Assembly (NCBI RefSeq): GCF_019511525.1 | Contig: NZ_JAEUAT010000007.1 | Span: forward strand, 124,001-188,000 | Origin: Rhizobium cauense | GTDB taxonomy: Bacteria; Pseudomonadota; Alphaproteobacteria; Rhizobiales; Rhizobiaceae | Length of the DNA stretch: 64,000 bases | Direction of reading: 5' to 3' | Part shown: piece by piece, positions 20,259-28,865 of the stretch | How the letters are laid out: the number at the start of each line of letters is the position of its first letter | How positions within the stretch are numbered: the first letter of the stretch is position 1 | The notes under the pieces: model-generated | What the model was told of the DNA's origin: nothing | The model's database searches: none | What the model saw: only the letters and a program-made list of their open reading frames with translations | Position numbers and translations under genes: made by a program

Positions 20259-23200
20259 ATTGAAATTCGAAGATGTTCCGGAAGACGCCGGGAGCAATGA
20301 TCGACAACGGATTGATGATCAGATCGGGCGCTTCCAACTTCCCCGTCAGCTTGAACGTGATGCCGATCAGGCCGCGATCCGTGCCGTTGCCGAGGATGAT
20401 TCCGATCAGGGGCAATTCGGCAAACAGCCTGTTGAGGCCGTAGGCGGGCATGAAGGTGCCCGTCATGTCCATCCTGCCGCGCTGGTCGCGGACGATGCCC
20501 TGAAATACAGCGCCGACCTGATCCCCACGCACGACACCATTCTCAACGCCGATGACGCCGTTCTGAGAGACAATGCGTGCAAAGCCGCGCTGGAAGCGCT
20601 GTGCCGAGGTATCGATGTTCCGCTTGACTGCCGAGTTGAGGCTTCGCTGCTCACTTCCGACCGGCGTGGATACGATCGAGTGCAGTCGCTGTTCATTGAC
20701 CAGCGAAAAGCGGCGGATGTCGATCGAGCCGTCCCAGCTATCGCCCGCGCCGAGGCGGATTTGCATATTGAGCAAGCCCCCCATCATATGCCGGTAGAGG
20801 TCGGCGAAACGAGATACAGAGCCCGCGTCTCCGCTCGTGACATTGATGACGTTATTGCCCTTGGTCTGAGCAACGAAGGCTTCACCACTGTCGGTCACGC
20901 CGCTGAAGTTCAAGGCCTGCAGCCTGCCATCTGCCGAAACGTAAAGCACCTCGGCGTTACGTATCTTCTCGTCATTGAAGCCGACAACGCTACCGAGCTT
21001 GGCGCGAAGTGAAACGCTGCCGTTCCGGTCGGAGTCGCTCGCGCTGCCGCCGTTGGCTTTCAACCGCGCTACGATCGGACGGGCATCGGCGCTGTCGCCG
21101 GATACGGTGACCTCGAGCCCGCCCTTGCTGCGTTTCACCGAAACCGCAAAATCATCCAGGGATGACAGCTTGACGCTGTCGAAATCCGCCTTCACGAGAT
21201 TGCCCTTGCCGATGACGAGAGCACCGTTCACGCCAAAACCGTCACCCTTGAGGGCAAAGTTCTTCAATTGGGTGTTGTCAGCAGGGCCGGAGGCTTCGAA
21301 TGTAGCGGTCGCAGCGATACCACTTCCCTTCGACCAGCCGATCCATGGGAAGGACAGGCGGGCCTTTCCAAGATCGATCGACACCGCCTGTCGATCCTGG
21401 TCGATGCGATTGAGCTCGATATCGATGCTGCCGTCGATAATGTCGTTGAGGCCGGGCAGCAGCTTTTCCCGCTGATCGCTATCAAGCGTCGCGGTAACGG
21501 TCTGCTGCGGCTGCACGTCGGAAGCTTTGTCGGTCGGTTCGACAAGCTTGATACCAGCGCGAATGCCGTCGATCTGGCCCTTTCCATCAAGGCGGATCTG
21601 CTTCGGGTCCGCATTGAGTACCCCATTGAGGGCCGTGATCTTCCGCCCCGAAAACGGCCTGGCAACATCAAGGTCCTGCAACTGAAGAACAGCCTTCCAT
21701 TCAGCTGGCGGCGGTTTCTGCGACGCGATCAGACCAAATCGTGCCTGAACGTTCGCCGACACCTTGCCCTTGAGATCTTCCGGCACAAAGCCCGCCCTCT
21801 GCAGGACCTGGATGGGCTTGTAGGTGAGCAACTCGCCTACCGCATCGGCATTCCCCGAAATGGGAAGGTCAAGTTCCGCCATAAGCGGCTTGTCGTACGT
21901 GGACGGTAGCACGAAGGTCCCTGCTCCGACGTTGACCGAACGTCCCGAGGGAAAGAAAGACGTTGCGCTCTTGATCGAAATCGTCGCCCGAGGGCCACTC
22001 AGATCGAAATGCGCATTCGTATCTCTGATGGGCGGGATGTCGCCGGCGACGTTCATTCTGGTACCGGCAACGTCAAAGGCGATCTTGATCTGGTTCTCGT
22101 CGAGCCTCAAGCCCTTGCCGACGGCTTGGTCGAGGCGTCCCTGAGGAATGAAAACGGAGATCGAGGCGTTTGTAACCGTTCCACCGAAAAGGCTGCGCAG
22201 AACCCATTCGCGGGCCTTTGGCGCCATCCAGAATGGCCACAATTGCTTGACGGCCGTTGTCTGCAACTGCTCCGACTGACCGGCGAAGCTGATCTCCGGA
22301 GACATGTCCGCGAAACGCACGTGCAGGGAGCCAAATAGTCCTCCCGCCGGGCTGGAGACCTGCATGCTCGGGAATTGCAGCTCGCGCGCAGCGACAACAT
22401 ACCGACCCGTCGCCTTGATGTCGAAAGCGAGAGGTTGCTCGCCGGAGCCTCCCGGGGCCGCCGTACCACCACTGACGAGCAGATCGATCCCGAACCCTTT
22501 TCCCGCCGACGCATCGATCTTGTCCAGGTCGATGATAGCTCCGTTGAGCGGGATTGACGTTGCGCCGAATTGAATGCGTGACTTTGCGATCTCGAGCGTC
22601 TGCTTGGAGAAGTCATAAGCAAGGTTGAGGCGTCCTCCGCTCAACTCCTGCTGGTCACCATCCATATAAAGCTGCCCGGGCTTTAGTTCGATTGACGCGC
22701 CGAGTGCGGGTGTGGCCTGCTCGCCGGTGCGGACCGCAGAAATCGTCAGGTCGCCAAAGCCGTTGATGCCTTGCCGGATTTCACCTTCGGCGTTTCGCTT
22801 GAGCGTGAACGGTGCGAAATCGAACCCCGCCACTTGCCCCGTCAATTTCGACGTGCGTCCATTGGCTCTTTCTGTGACGACACTGAGCGTTGCCGGCTTG
22901 CCGTTGATGGCGACTTCGCCGTCCAGCGCCAGGGCGCCTTCTTGCGTCCTGGAGAACGCCAGGCTGTCAACGACAATCGAGAGTGGCCCATTTGCAGTGT
23001 CGGCCAACTTGATGTCGATGCCCGAAAGTTTGACCGACTGTGTGCCGCCACGCTCGACGAAACGATCAACAATGTCTAGCTGGTTGAATACAGCCTCCAT
23101 CGAAGCCGGGATTTCGTCGACCCTGACATCATCGAGCTTGAGCGGTTTGCCGGATGGCAGCAGCGCGGTATCCAGCGCGATATCTTCAGCCTCGATCTGT

Positions 23201-23649
23201 GCGATCGCTATCCGTCCGCGAAAAAGCTGCAGCGGGTCGAGCGCCATTCGCATCTCATGCGTGGTCGACAGATGTTGGCCGCTCTCTTCGTCAATCATAC
23301 TGACGTTGCGTGCCTCGAGCGCGAGGCGCATGTTCGATGTAAAGCGAATGACCGTGGAGCCGACCTCGGCGCGGTAGCGCGGTCCGATGGCAGAGTTGAG
23401 CGCCGCTTGCGCCCGCTGGGAAAGCGGCGCGTCGAACACGCCCCCTTCCACCGTCAAGACAATCGCCGCGAGCACAAACAGAATGATCGCGATACAGCCG
23501 CCGGTGACGCCGGCGGTTCTGCGCATGCGCGAACGCCCCGGCGGGCAATCGACGATGATGGGATCTTCGGCCTGCGCGGAGGGTAGCTCATGCAGTGCGA
23601 CGATATCTCTCTTGCGAAATGTAACCTTATCGCCGCGGATCGCCGACAT
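20257..23649 (-). CDS. Large AsmA/YhdP-like envelope protein (DUF3971)
   Basis: 1130 residues. A cytoplasmic N-terminus of about 45 residues with a basic patch (RSRMRRTAG) leads into one transmembrane helix (GGCIAIILFVLAAIVLTVEG, about residues 50-69). The remainder is a long periplasmic beta-rich repeat region of the AsmA/YhdP type, ending in a C-terminal AsmA-like block (GFARIVSQNGVIGVENG, then MDMTGTFMPAYGLNRL). Members of this family form groove-shaped bridges thought to move phospholipids between the membranes. It is convergent with tyrS. Family is firm, transport role inferred. Confidence 0.85.
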   Translation of the reverse strand: MSAIRGDKVTFRKRDIVALHELPSAQAEDPIIVDCPPGRSRMRRTAGVTGGCIAIILFVLAAIVLTVEGGVFDAPLSQRAQAALNSAIGPRYRAEVGSTVIRFTSNMRLALEARNVSMIDEESGQHLSTTHEMRMALDPLQLFRGRIAIAQIEAEDIALDTALLPSGKPLKLDDVRVDEIPASMEAVFNQLDIVDRFVERGGTQSVKLSGIDIKLADTANGPLSIVVDSLAFSRTQEGALALDGEVAINGKPATLSVVTERANGRTSKLTGQVAGFDFAPFTLKRNAEGEIRQGINGFGDLTISAVRTGEQATPALGASIELKPGQLYMDGDQQELSGGRLNLAYDFSKQTLEIAKSRIQFGATSIPLNGAIIDLDKIDASAGKGFGIDLLVSGGTAAPGGSGEQPLAFDIKATGRYVVAARELQFPSMQVSSPAGGLFGSLHVRFADMSPEISFAGQSEQLQTTAVKQLWPFWMAPKAREWVLRSLFGGTVTNASISVFIPQGRLDQAVGKGLRLDENQIKIAFDVAGTRMNVAGDIPPIRDTNAHFDLSGPRATISIKSATSFFPSGRSVNVGAGTFVLPSTYDKPLMAELDLPISGNADAVGELLTYKPIQVLQRAGFVPEDLKGKVSANVQARFGLIASQKPPPAEWKAVLQLQDLDVARPFSGRKITALNGVLNADPKQIRLDGKGQIDGIRAGIKLVEPTDKASDVQPQQTVTATLDSDQREKLLPGLNDIIDGSIDIELNRIDQDRQAVSIDLGKARLSFPWIGWSKGSGIAATATFEASGPADNTQLKNFALKGDGFGVNGALVIGKGNLVKADFDSVKLSSLDDFAVSVKRSKGGLEVTVSGDSADARPIVARLKANGGSASDSDRNGSVSLRAKLGSVVGFNDEKIRNAEVLYVSADGRLQALNFSGVTDSGEAFVAQTKGNNVINVTSGDAGSVSRFADLYRHMMGGLLNMQIRLGAGDSWDGSIDIRRFSLVNEQRLHSIVSTPVGSEQRSLNSAVKRNIDTSAQRFQRGFARIVSQNGVIGVENGVVRGDQVGAVFQGIVRDQRGRMDMTGTFMPAYGLNRLFAELPLIGIILGNGTDRGLIGITFKLTGKLEAPDLIINPLSIIAPGVFRNIFEFQ

Positions 23650-23767
23650 GCGCCTCGCCTAACTCCGTAACTTGTGCGTGGACCAGACTGGCTGGACGAT
23701 TGTTCGTCCAATATATATCTGGCAAATCACCTGTTATCCATAAACCCGGCAAAAGAAAGGTCCCTCC

Positions 23768-24241
23768 ATGGCGGATATCAGCATCGGAAACACGGCGCCG
23801 GACTTCGATCTTCCCCGCGATGGCGGCGGTCGCGTTTCGCTAGCCGATTTTCGCGGCAAGCCGTTGGTGCTCTTCTTTTACCCCAAGGACGACACGACAG
23901 GCTGCACCGCCGAATCGCTTGCGTTCACAGCCCTCGCGAGCGAGTTCGAGAAAGCGGGCACTGGCGTCGTTGGTATGTCGCCGGATTCCGTAACATGCCA
24001 CGACAAGTTCATAAAAAAGCACAGTCTCTCCGTCGTCCTTGCTTCCGATGAGGAGAAGACGACGCTTCAGGCCTATGGCGTCTGGAAGCAGAAGACCATG
24101 TACGGCCGCAACTTCATGGGCGTCGAGCGTACGACCTTCCTCATTCGCGACGACGGGACGATCGGCACGATCTGGCACAAGGTGAAGGTGCCAGGCCACG
24201 CGGAAACGGTTCTGGCGGCAGTGCAGAACCTGGCGCGATGA
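23768..24241 (+). CDS. bcp: Thioredoxin-dependent peroxiredoxin, Bcp/PrxQ type
   Basis: 157-residue cytoplasmic peroxiredoxin reducing H2O2 and organic peroxides. The peroxidatic cysteine is Cys46 in KDDTTGCTAES. The resolving cysteine five residues later in classical Bcp is absent (Leu51); the only other cysteine is Cys77 in SVTCHDK, so resolution must use Cys77 or a thiol partner. AAAGG precedes the ATG. Its stop overlaps the start of the DUF455 gene (ATGA), so the two are translationally coupled. Confidence 0.92.
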   Translation: MADISIGNTAPDFDLPRDGGGRVSLADFRGKPLVLFFYPKDDTTGCTAESLAFTALASEFEKAGTGVVGMSPDSVTCHDKFIKKHSLSVVLASDEEKTTLQAYGVWKQKTMYGRNFMGVERTTFLIRDDGTIGTIWHKVKVPGHAETVLAAVQNLAR

Positions 24242-25065
24242 CCCCTGCCTCTACCATTACATCCCTGCGCGGCGGCGCGATCGACGCTATCCGCGCGACC
24301 GACTTAGATGCGAAGACCACGCTCGCGCAGGAAACGGCAACGCGATGGTTCGCTCGCAAGCTGTCGCTGCGTTCGCCGCTCGACGCGCATTTGCCGAGCA
24401 GGCCGGGTCGCCCTGACAAGCCGGAACTTATACCGCCGACTCAGGTCGAGAAACGCTCGCTGCATACAGTCAGGGGCCGTGTTGCGCTGCTACACGCCAT
24501 CGCCCACATCGAACTCAACGCAGTCGACCTAGCTCTCGATATCGTGGCGCGATTCGCCACCGAACCCGTTCCGAACTCCTTCTTCGACGGCTGGATGCAG
24601 GTCGCTTTCGAGGAGGCGAAACATTTCCGCATGGTTCGCACCCGCCTCAGGGATCTCGGCGCTGACTATGGGGATTTGCCTGCCCACGATGGCCTGTGGC
24701 AGGCCGCTCATTCGACCAGAAACGACCTGACGGCGCGGCTCGCCGTTGTCCCGCTCATCCTTGAGGCACGCGGCCTGGACGTGACGCCTGCGTTGCAGGC
24801 CAAGATGCGCGAAACCGGCGATCTGGAAAGTGCAGCCGTTCTCGATGTTATCTACAATGACGAGAAAGGACATGTTGCGATTGGCGCCAAATGGTTCCGC
24901 TTTCTCTGCGCCAGGGAAAAGCGCGACCCCGCACGAACATTTCACGAACTGGTGCGCGCGAATTTCCGCGGCCCGCTAAAGCCTCCCTTCAACGACCTCG
25001 CGCGTGCGGAGGCAGGGCTCACGCCGTCCTTCTACAGGTCGCTGACGTCGACGAGCAATGCCTGA
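24238..25065 (+). CDS. Ferritin-like DUF455 protein
   Basis: 275 residues. The family has a ferritin-like four-helix fold; here ExxH pairs are visible in FEEAKHFRMV and NDEKGHVAIG, with HAIAHIELNAVDLALD as the first metal-binding helix, consistent with a di-iron centre. The central AHDGLWQAAHSTRNDLTARLAVVPL segment is typical. It overlaps bcp by 4 bases, pointing to a shared role in oxidative or iron stress; this is inference. Function of the family is not established. Confidence 0.85.
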   Translation: MTPASTITSLRGGAIDAIRATDLDAKTTLAQETATRWFARKLSLRSPLDAHLPSRPGRPDKPELIPPTQVEKRSLHTVRGRVALLHAIAHIELNAVDLALDIVARFATEPVPNSFFDGWMQVAFEEAKHFRMVRTRLRDLGADYGDLPAHDGLWQAAHSTRNDLTARLAVVPLILEARGLDVTPALQAKMRETGDLESAAVLDVIYNDEKGHVAIGAKWFRFLCAREKRDPARTFHELVRANFRGPLKPPFNDLARAEAGLTPSFYRSLTSTSNA

Positions 25066-25162
25066 TCCCATCGGGACAGCAACCCTGACCTAAGTAAATA
25101 TTAACCATAATCATGCGTAATTGCGGCAATTGAGGCATTCGCCGTCAATTGGGAGATTCTCC

Positions 25163-26461
25163 GTGACGCATGCACAGCATAGCCGCGTATTCGGTCAGCG
25201 AAAACAAGAGCATATCCTGATCCTGGCGAGTGGAGACCGGGTTCGCCACATTACCGTCAGACCATGGATGGCGGCACTGGCGTTCTGTTTCGTCGGTGTC
25301 TTCGCGATCGGCTACCTGCTTGCCACCTCCTATCTCGTCCTGCGCGACGACCTGATCGGCGCGACGATGGCAAGGCAGGCGCGGATGCAACACGACTACG
25401 AAGATCGCATTGCGGCGCTGCGGGCCCAAGTCGACCGAGTCACCTCGCGTCAACTGCTCGATCAACAAGTGGTTGAAGACAAAGTCGATAAGCTGATGGA
25501 ACAGCAACTGGCGCTTACCTCGCGCCACGGCAAGCTCGGATCGCTTCTCGACCGCGCCGAGAGTTCCGGGCTGGGAGGCAACGAAACGACACCAGCCCAT
25601 TCCTATGCTCCCGAGGTGAAAGACAAGCGCGCCTCGCTTTCAGGTGCTGTCCAGGCAATAGAAAATCAGCTCGCCGGAACGGAAGAACCGGTCGACGCGA
25701 CGTCTGATAACGCCACCCCCGCCTATACGTCCGCCCAGGAAACCGTCGGCGATCGTGCTGATCGGGTCTTTTCGAAGGTGACTCTCTCCCTGAAGGATAT
25801 CGAGCAGAAGCAGCGCAGCCGCATTGCCCAACTGACGAGCGACGCAGGTGGCGCAGCCGATGCCATATCCAAGGTTCTGACGCGCTTTCGAATTTCAGTG
25901 CCGGCAGAGCGCACAAAGCAGGACGACACTGCGGTCGGCGGCCCCTATGTCGAACCGGAAGGCGCTGACGATTTCGACAATTCGCTTTCGCAGCTTGATG
26001 ATGCCCTCACTCGCCTGGAAACGGTGCGAAACACAGCGGAATCCCTGCCCTTCCAAAACCCTGCCGTTGGTAAGGAGATCACCAGCTCGTTCGGCAACAG
26101 ACGCGATCCGTTCCTCGGTCGTCTGGCACTGCACTCGGGGATCGACTTCCGTTTCGCGCCCGGCGAGAAGGTTCGACCGACCGCGCCAGGCAAGGTGATT
26201 GCGGCCGGCTGGACAGGCGGCTATGGAAACATGGTCGAGGTGGATCACGGCAACGGCATCTCCACCCGCTATGGCCACATGTCGGAAATATTGGTGCGGG
26301 TCGGCGACAAGGTCGATCGCGGTGAAGTGATTGGTCTTGCGGGCAGCACCGGCCGGTCCACAGGTACGCATTTGCACTATGAGGTCCGGCAGGATGGTCG
26401 TGCCGTCGACCCGATTTATTTCATGAATGCAGGCTTGAAGCTTGCGGGTTACATAAAGTAA
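25163..26461 (+). CDS. Membrane-anchored M23 (LytM) family peptidase
   Basis: 432 residues from GTG 25163, chosen because GGGAGA lies 6 bases before it. One transmembrane helix (residues ~35-58, MAALAFCFVGVFAIGYLLAT), a periplasmic coiled coil (~75-130) and a low-complexity linker precede a C-terminal LytM domain. The zinc ligands are visible: His and Asp in LALHSGIDFRF, and the HxH in GTHLHYEVR. It probably cleaves peptidoglycan cross-links and may act in cell division or growth. A catalytically competent enzyme, unlike EnvC-type activators, which lack the ligands. Confidence 0.88.
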   Translation: MTHAQHSRVFGQRKQEHILILASGDRVRHITVRPWMAALAFCFVGVFAIGYLLATSYLVLRDDLIGATMARQARMQHDYEDRIAALRAQVDRVTSRQLLDQQVVEDKVDKLMEQQLALTSRHGKLGSLLDRAESSGLGGNETTPAHSYAPEVKDKRASLSGAVQAIENQLAGTEEPVDATSDNATPAYTSAQETVGDRADRVFSKVTLSLKDIEQKQRSRIAQLTSDAGGAADAISKVLTRFRISVPAERTKQDDTAVGGPYVEPEGADDFDNSLSQLDDALTRLETVRNTAESLPFQNPAVGKEITSSFGNRRDPFLGRLALHSGIDFRFAPGEKVRPTAPGKVIAAGWTGGYGNMVEVDHGNGISTRYGHMSEILVRVGDKVDRGEVIGLAGSTGRSTGTHLHYEVRQDGRAVDPIYFMNAGLKLAGYIK

Positions 26462-26515
26462 CTACGTACACTAACCACGTCTTTACCTCTGCACTAGCTG
26501 CAAAGCCTGTATTCC

Positions 26516-26544
26516 TTGACTTAAGGGCGGTTTCGGCTTATGTC
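26516..26544 (+). promoter_or_regulatory. Candidate sigma-70 promoter of the RhlE-like helicase gene
   Basis: TTGACT (26516-26521) and TATGTC (26539-26544) are 17 bases apart. Transcription would begin near 26551, giving a leader of about 65 bases to the TTG start at 26619. An ATG at 26553 would then be almost leaderless, which argues for the TTG. Confidence 0.5.
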
Positions 26545-26618
26545 GCGCTGCATTGCGGCATGCAATCACGCCGACTCAACCAGAGTGCGGCCGAACCGGA
26601 ACGGAAACAGTTTTCCCT

Positions 26619-28112
26619 TTGACGACATTTGCTGATCTTGGCTTGAGCCAAAAAGTGCTTTCCGCTGTGACCGATGCGGGTTACACGACACCAACCCCCA
26701 TTCAGGCTGGTGCCATTCCCTTTGCGCTTCAGCGCCGCGATATTTGCGGCATCGCCCAGACTGGCACGGGCAAGACGGCCTCGTTCGTCCTGCCGATGCT
26801 TTCGCTTCTGGAGAAGGGGCGTGCCCGCGCCCGAATGCCGCGCACGCTGATCCTCGAACCCACCCGCGAATTGGCTGCGCAGGTCGCCGAGAATTTCGAG
26901 AAGTACGGCAAGAATCACCGGCTGAACGTCGCGCTGTTGATCGGCGGCGTCTCCTTCGAAGATCAGGATCGCAAGCTTGAGCGTGGCGCCGATGTTCTCA
27001 TCTGCACGCCCGGCCGTCTGCTCGATCATTTCGAGCGCGGAAAGCTGCTGATGAGCGCCGTCGAAATCTTCGTCATCGACGAAGCCGACCGTATGCTCGA
27101 CATGGGCTTCATCCCTGATATCGAACGCATCGCAAAGCTCATTCCGTTTACACGTCAGACACTGTTCTTCTCGGCGACCATGCCGCCTGAGATCCAGAAG
27201 CTGGCAGACCGCTTCCTTCAGAACCCGGAACGCGTCGAAGTTGCGAAGCCCGCAACCGCCTCGAAGACGATCACCCAGCGCTTCGTCGCCTCGCACGGGA
27301 AGGATTACGAAAAACGCTCCGTGCTTCGTGATCTTATCAAGGCCCAGGACGAGCTGAAGAACGCGATCATCTTCTGCAACCGCAAGAAGGACGTTTCCGA
27401 ACTCTTCCGCTCGCTTGACCGCCACGGCTTTTCGGTCGGCGCACTGCACGGAGACATGGACCAGCGTTCGCGCATGACGATGCTACAGAACTTCAAGGAT
27501 GGCAACCTCCAGCTCCTGGTGGCTTCCGATGTCGCCGCTCGCGGACTCGACATTCCTGATGTCAGCCACGTCTTCAATTTCGATGTGCCGATCCATTCAG
27601 AGGATTATGTGCACCGTATCGGCCGCACCGGCCGCGCAGGCCGTTCCGGCGCTGCCTTCACCATCGTCACCCGCCACGACCAGAAACATGCCGACGCAAT
27701 CGAAAAGCTGATCGGCGAGAAGGTCGAGTGGTTGAACGGCGACCTTACCGCCTTACCTCCTCCCGAACCTAGCCGCGACGACGATCGCTCGCGCCGAAAG
27801 GGTCGTGACCGGGATAAGGATCGCGGCCGCGGCAAGGGCCGTGGAGGTCATAAATCTGATATCGCCGTCACGGATAATGACGTCGAGACGATGGAAACTG
27901 TAGCACCAGCAAAGGTCGAAAGCGTGAAGCAAGAGCGCAAAGCAGAACAACAGAAGCCGCAGCACAATGCCCGCGCCGCTCGTCCTTATCCGGCAAACGA
28001 CGACAATCGCGATCGCCGCCGCTACCGCGACCACGACGACGGCCCGACGCCCGTTGGCTTCGGCGATGAAATTCCGGCCTTCATGCTGATCACGGCTAAC
28101 GCCAAGATCTGA
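26619..28112 (+). CDS. rhlE: DEAD-box RNA helicase, RhlE type
   Basis: 497 residues from TTG 26619 (MTTFADLGLSQ, the usual RhlE start); a longer frame opens at 26553. All helicase motifs are present: Q motif (YTTPTPIQ), AQTGTGKT, PTRELAAQ, TPGRLLD, DEADRMLDMGF, SATMP, ARGLDIPDVSHV and HRIGRTGRAG. After residue ~385 a charged tail rich in Arg, Asp and Lys (RSRRKGRDRDKDRGRGKGRG) binds RNA nonspecifically. It likely remodels rRNA or mRNA in the cold. The NUDIX gene follows after 5 bases. Confidence 0.93.
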   Translation: MTTFADLGLSQKVLSAVTDAGYTTPTPIQAGAIPFALQRRDICGIAQTGTGKTASFVLPMLSLLEKGRARARMPRTLILEPTRELAAQVAENFEKYGKNHRLNVALLIGGVSFEDQDRKLERGADVLICTPGRLLDHFERGKLLMSAVEIFVIDEADRMLDMGFIPDIERIAKLIPFTRQTLFFSATMPPEIQKLADRFLQNPERVEVAKPATASKTITQRFVASHGKDYEKRSVLRDLIKAQDELKNAIIFCNRKKDVSELFRSLDRHGFSVGALHGDMDQRSRMTMLQNFKDGNLQLLVASDVAARGLDIPDVSHVFNFDVPIHSEDYVHRIGRTGRAGRSGAAFTIVTRHDQKHADAIEKLIGEKVEWLNGDLTALPPPEPSRDDDRSRRKGRDRDKDRGRGKGRGGHKSDIAVTDNDVETMETVAPAKVESVKQERKAEQQKPQHNARAARPYPANDDNRDRRRYRDHDDGPTPVGFGDEIPAFMLITANAKI

Positions 28113-28117
28113 CGCGC

Positions 28118-28540
28118 ATGGGAACGCCGGGTATCGATTTTCCGGGCCTCGGCGTTGGCCTTGTGATTTTGCGCGACGGCAAGATCCTTCTCTACAAGCG
28201 CATGCGCGCCCCTGAGGCCGGCCACTGGAGCATCGTGGGCGGCAAGGTGGATCATATGGAGCCGGCCGAGCAGGCTGCTCGCCGCGAAGCAGAGGAGGAG
28301 ACCGGCCTATCGATCGGTCGCGTCAATCTCCTCGGCACCACGGAACTCATTAGCGACGCCGATGCGCAGCATTGGATCTCATTGCTCTATATAGCGTCGG
28401 AATTTGAGGGCGAACCGAAGCTTACGGAACCCAACAAGCTCTCGGACTTCGGCTGGTTCAACCGTTCCGATCTTCCACATCCCCTCTCCGAGTTCGCGGC
28501 CGCCGCGATGGAGAGGCTGAAGGCGGACGAACTCCTCTGA
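28118..28540 (+). CDS. NUDIX hydrolase
   Basis: 140-residue cytoplasmic pyrophosphohydrolase. The Nudix box is intact from GGKVDHMEPAEQAARR through EAEEETGLSIG, with all the metal-binding glutamates. The N-terminus GIDFPGLGVGLVILRDGKIL is typical of small nucleoside-triphosphate or ADP-ribose type members. The substrate cannot be fixed from sequence. It begins 5 bases after rhlE and is convergent with the TfoX-domain gene. Confidence 0.9.
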   Translation: MGTPGIDFPGLGVGLVILRDGKILLYKRMRAPEAGHWSIVGGKVDHMEPAEQAARREAEEETGLSIGRVNLLGTTELISDADAQHWISLLYIASEFEGEPKLTEPNKLSDFGWFNRSDLPHPLSEFAAAAMERLKADELL

Positions 28541-28544
28541 GCGT

Positions 28545-28862
28545 TCATTCCGCCCGAAGCGCTGCCTCATAGGCAAGCCGCACCCATCGAGCCATGATGT
28601 CGGGATCGTCATATGCATCGTCCGGGATCGACCAGTAAGGCATCTTCACAGGGCTTCCCTTCTTACCTTCGTAGGCCCATTGCGTCGCGCCGGCTGCGGC
28701 GAATTCAGGGGCACTCCGCTCGTCGGCCTTGAGCAGCATCTCACCGCGCACTTCGACCGCAACGATCCGGCCCATATGGTAGATCCCTTTGCCGCCGAAC
28801 ATGCGTTTGATCGTGACGGGGCCAAGCCCCTGAAACATTTCCTCGATCGCTGCCGCGTCCAT
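28545..28862 (-). CDS. TfoX N-terminal domain protein
   Basis: 105 residues consisting of the TfoX-N domain only: LGPVTIKRMFGGKGIYHMG, then GEMLLKADERSAPEF and KMPYWSIPDDAYDDPDIMARWVRLA. In Gammaproteobacteria TfoX (Sxy) controls competence, but stand-alone TfoX-N proteins in rhizobia have no shown role. It starts 3 bases after the MoeA/MobA-like gene, so it is the last gene of that operon. Confidence 0.85.
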   Translation of the reverse strand: MDAAAIEEMFQGLGPVTIKRMFGGKGIYHMGRIVAVEVRGEMLLKADERSAPEFAAAGATQWAYEGKKGSPVKMPYWSIPDDAYDDPDIMARWVRLAYEAALRAE

Positions 28863-28865
28863 TCC

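Noticed and set aside
28545..28862. TfoX-N protein as evidence for natural competence
   Set aside because: Only the N-terminal domain is present and no competence genes are nearby.
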